Assembly: GCA_900550185.1 (NCBI GenBank)
Contig: URRN01000108.1
Span: 1-7,111 of the forward strand
Origin: an uncultured Collinsella sp.
Lineage (GTDB): Bacteria > Actinomycetota > Coriobacteriia > Coriobacteriales > Coriobacteriaceae
Length of the DNA stretch: 7,111 nucleotides
Direction: 5' to 3'
Positions within the stretch are counted from its first letter, which is position 1, and each line of letters starts with the position of its first letter. Positions 5,835-7,111 of the stretch are shown here, in pieces. A program made the translations under genes and the position numbers. The notes beneath the pieces are model-generated. The model did not search any database. It was not told where the DNA came from and saw only the letters and a program-made list of their open reading frames with translations.

Positions 5835-5901
5835 GAGCGTGGATAATCTCCCACTTTGAGCCCGCACACAGGCCAAAAACGGGAGATTATCCACGCTCAT
5901 T
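5835..5901. repeat. 67-nt palindromic repeat, right copy
   Basis: GAGCGTGGATAATCTCCC (5835-5852) pairs perfectly over 18 bp with its complement at 5881-5898, around a 28-nt centre that begins ACTTTGAG and ends GGCCAAAAAC. It starts 26 nt after the fic stop codon. It may stop transcription between the convergent fic and lysS genes, but lacks a T-run. It is the better-preserved partner of the copy at 4395-4461. Confidence 0.88.
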
Positions 5902-5942
5902 CCTGAGTAGTCATTTATGAACGTCCCCAATGACTAGTCCGG

Positions 5943-5993
5943 CAACGCCGATGTTTCGGCAACGACAGCGAGCGAGCCGCATTCGGAGCAAGA
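5943..5993. repeat. Degenerate partial duplicate of the adjacent structured element
   Basis: This 51-nt stretch is a diverged tandem copy of the first part (+ strand order) of the element that follows: ACGCCG, then GACAGCGAGCG and CGCATT recur 51 bp later at about 5997-6034. It also holds a small hairpin, GCCGA-TGTT-TCGGC (5947-5960). Its GCCGCATT (5976-5983) is a perfect complement of 6110-6117, a strand used by helix P2 of the main element. The corresponding site in copy 1 lacks this duplication. Confidence 0.6.
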
Positions 5994-6161
5994 CGACGCC
6001 GCAGGTAGAGAACGGACAGCGAGCGGGTCGCATTTGAGACAAGGTGACGTGAAACGAAAGGGCGCTGACCTTCTGGTCGCGCCCTTGAAGTTGAACGTCA
6101 GATTGTCCAAATGCGGCCCGCGCAGCGTCGAGCCGTTACGCGGTTCGTAGAACCGCGTAAC
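5994..6161 (-). ncRNA. Candidate structured RNA in the lysS 3' UTR (copy 2)
   Basis: A 168-nt element built like the one at 2552-2721, beginning 3 nt after the lysS stop on the - strand. It has a 12-bp hairpin (6135-6146 with 6150-6161, 3-nt loop), outer helix P1 (5994-6002 with 6122-6130), P2 (6023-6036 with 6108-6121, one mismatch or wobble depending on strand), short inner helices (6038-6042 with 6103-6107; 6045-6050 with 6095-6100), and P3 (6058-6065 with 6079-6086) with a bulge at 6066 and the same terminal GACC-AGAA-GGUC. Helix sequences differ from copy 1 (for example P2 and the first hairpin) while pairing is kept; the joining strands GCAGGTAGAG..ACGGACAGCGAGCGGG and GCAGCGTCGAG are nearly identical. 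In P1 the non-Watson-Crick pair is G-U only on the - strand, but the odd pair in P2 is G-U only on the + strand, so strand rests mainly on gene context. Confidence 0.68.
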
Positions 6162-6164
6162 TAG

Positions 6165-7111
6165 TTAGTACATCTTTGCGCCGGCGGGGATGGAAGCGTC
6201 GAGCTGGATCAGGTTGAGACGCTCCTCACCATCCTCCTCGTGGATGGCACTGATGAGCATGCCGCAGCTGGGGATGCCCATCATCTTGCGCGGAGGCAGG
6301 TTGGTGATGGCGAGCAAGGTCTTGCCGACCAGGTCCTCGGGCTCGTAATAAGCGTGAATACCGGAGAGGATGGTGCGGTCGGTACCGGTACCGTCGTCGA
6401 GCGTAAAGTTCAGCAGCTTCTTGGACTTCTTGACGGCCTCGCATGCCTTGACCTTCACAGCGCGGAAATCGCTCTTGGAGAAGGTATCAAAGTCGACGAA
6501 CTCCTCAAACAGCGGCTCGACGGCGATCTTGGAGTAATCGAGCGTGGGCTTAAGCGACTTAACGAATGGGCTCGCGGCGTTGCCGGCCTCTGCAGCCTTG
6601 GCGGCAGCGGCACCGGACTGGAAACCCTTCTCGGGCTTCATGTGCGGGAACAGCAGGACGTCGCGGATAGAAGCCTGGTTAGTAAGCAGCATGACCACGC
6701 GGTCGATACCAATGCCAATGCCGCCCGCGGGAGGCATACCGTACTCGAGGGCGCGCACGTAGTCCTCGTCATACTCCATAGCCTCATCGTCGCCGCCGGC
6801 CTTCTCGGCCATCTGGGCAGCAAAGCGCTCAGCCTGGTCGACCGGGTCGTTGAGCTCGGAGAATGCGTTGGCGTACTCGTGGCCGGCGATGACCAGCTCA
6901 AAGCGGTGAGTCAAACGCGGGTCGTCCTCAAAACGCTTAGCGAGCGGGCTGACCTCGATGGGGTAATCGCACACGAAGGTCGGGTTGACGATGGTGTCCT
7001 CGCCCAGCTCATCGTAAATCTCGGCGATGATCTTGCCGGCAGTCCACTCGGGCTTGATCTCCAGGCCCTTCTCGCGCGCGGCGGCAGCAAGCTCCTCGAC
7101 CGGCGTGTCGA
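6165..7111 (-). CDS. lysS: Lysyl-tRNA synthetase (class II) C-terminal part with fused tRNA-binding domain
   Basis: The visible 314 residues are the C-terminal part of a class II lysyl-tRNA synthetase, which charges tRNA-Lys with lysine; the 5' end lies beyond the window and the GTG at 6974 is only internal. Diagnostic features: NPTFVCDYPIEVSPLAKR (about residues 42-59), FELVIAGHEYANAFSELNDP, and class II motif 3 GGIGIGIDR followed by NQASIRDVLLFP. Instead of ending there, the chain runs through an Ala-rich linker (~165-180) into a further ~110 residues with an OB-fold tRNA-binding domain of the Trbp111/MetRS C-terminal type: DTFSKSDFRAVKVKACE, KKLLNFTLDDG, ILSGIHAYYEPEDLVGK, NLPPRKMMGIPSCGML and a final PAGAKMY. 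That domain normally raises tRNA affinity. It is rare on LysRS; I believe some Coriobacteriia carry it, from memory. The stop is followed 3 nt later by the structured element. Confidence 0.94.
   Translation of the reverse strand, partial: DTPVEELAAAAREKGLEIKPEWTAGKIIAEIYDELGEDTIVNPTFVCDYPIEVSPLAKRFEDDPRLTHRFELVIAGHEYANAFSELNDPVDQAERFAAQMAEKAGGDDEAMEYDEDYVRALEYGMPPAGGIGIGIDRVVMLLTNQASIRDVLLFPHMKPEKGFQSGAAAAKAAEAGNAASPFVKSLKPTLDYSKIAVEPLFEEFVDFDTFSKSDFRAVKVKACEAVKKSKKLLNFTLDDGTGTDRTILSGIHAYYEPEDLVGKTLLAITNLPPRKMMGIPSCGMLISAIHEEDGEERLNLIQLDASIPAGAKMY

Noticed and set aside
6165..6974. Treating the GTG at 6974 as the start of a short gene
   Set aside because: The same frame continues to the window edge with conserved LysRS sequence (NPTFV before CDYP), so the gene is simply cut by the window.

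Overview
The window looks like a chromosomal segment of a GC-rich anaerobic actinobacterium of the class Coriobacteriia, most likely Collinsella or a close relative. This is an inference from several signs: high GC with strong G/C third-position bias, [NiFe]-hydrogenase maturation genes, a stand-alone glucose-type PTS IIA protein, a lysyl-tRNA synthetase with an extra C-terminal tRNA-binding domain, and intergenic palindromes of a style I associate with that group. No marker gene fixes the species.

Layout. Bases 1-2249 are on the + strand: the 3' end of hypD, complete hypE and a HAD-family phosphatase (phosphoglycolate phosphatase-like). HypD and HypE act in building the Fe(CN)2CO cofactor of [NiFe] hydrogenases. 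Bases 2250-2724 hold no gene but are dense in structure: three 46-nt elements at an exact 62-bp period, a GTCCCCAA direct repeat, and a ~170-nt structured element. On the - strand follow a small lipoprotein gene (2725-3282) and crr (PTS EIIA-Glc, 3519-4055), each with its own likely promoter and with an intrinsic terminator between them. A 580-bp gap (4056-4635) holds the crr promoter, a gene-free stretch, a 67-nt palindrome, a C9 tract and an AT-rich operator-like array in front of a fic gene (4636-5808, + strand). A second copy of the 67-nt palindrome follows fic. The last part holds a second copy of the ~170-nt structured element and the 3' part of lysS on the - strand (6165-7111).

The most interesting signal is the pair of ~170-nt elements at 2552-2721 and 5994-6161. 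Each starts exactly 3 nt after the stop codon of a - strand gene (the lipoprotein and lysS). The two share unpaired segments nearly base for base, while their helices differ in sequence but keep pairing. Two copies with compensatory change point to selection on structure, so I call them candidate structured RNAs in 3' UTRs. The second copy also carries a degenerate partial tandem duplication that could compete for one helix.

The fic region reads as an accessory insert: visibly lower GC than its neighbours, bounded by two nearly identical palindromes, and preceded by overlapping perfect inverted repeats of CTAATAAC half-sites that embrace the best promoter. The Fic protein ends in a probable winged-helix domain, so autoregulation is a natural hypothesis. 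The other genes are ordinary housekeeping or metabolic genes with no evident functional link to one another beyond hypD-hypE.
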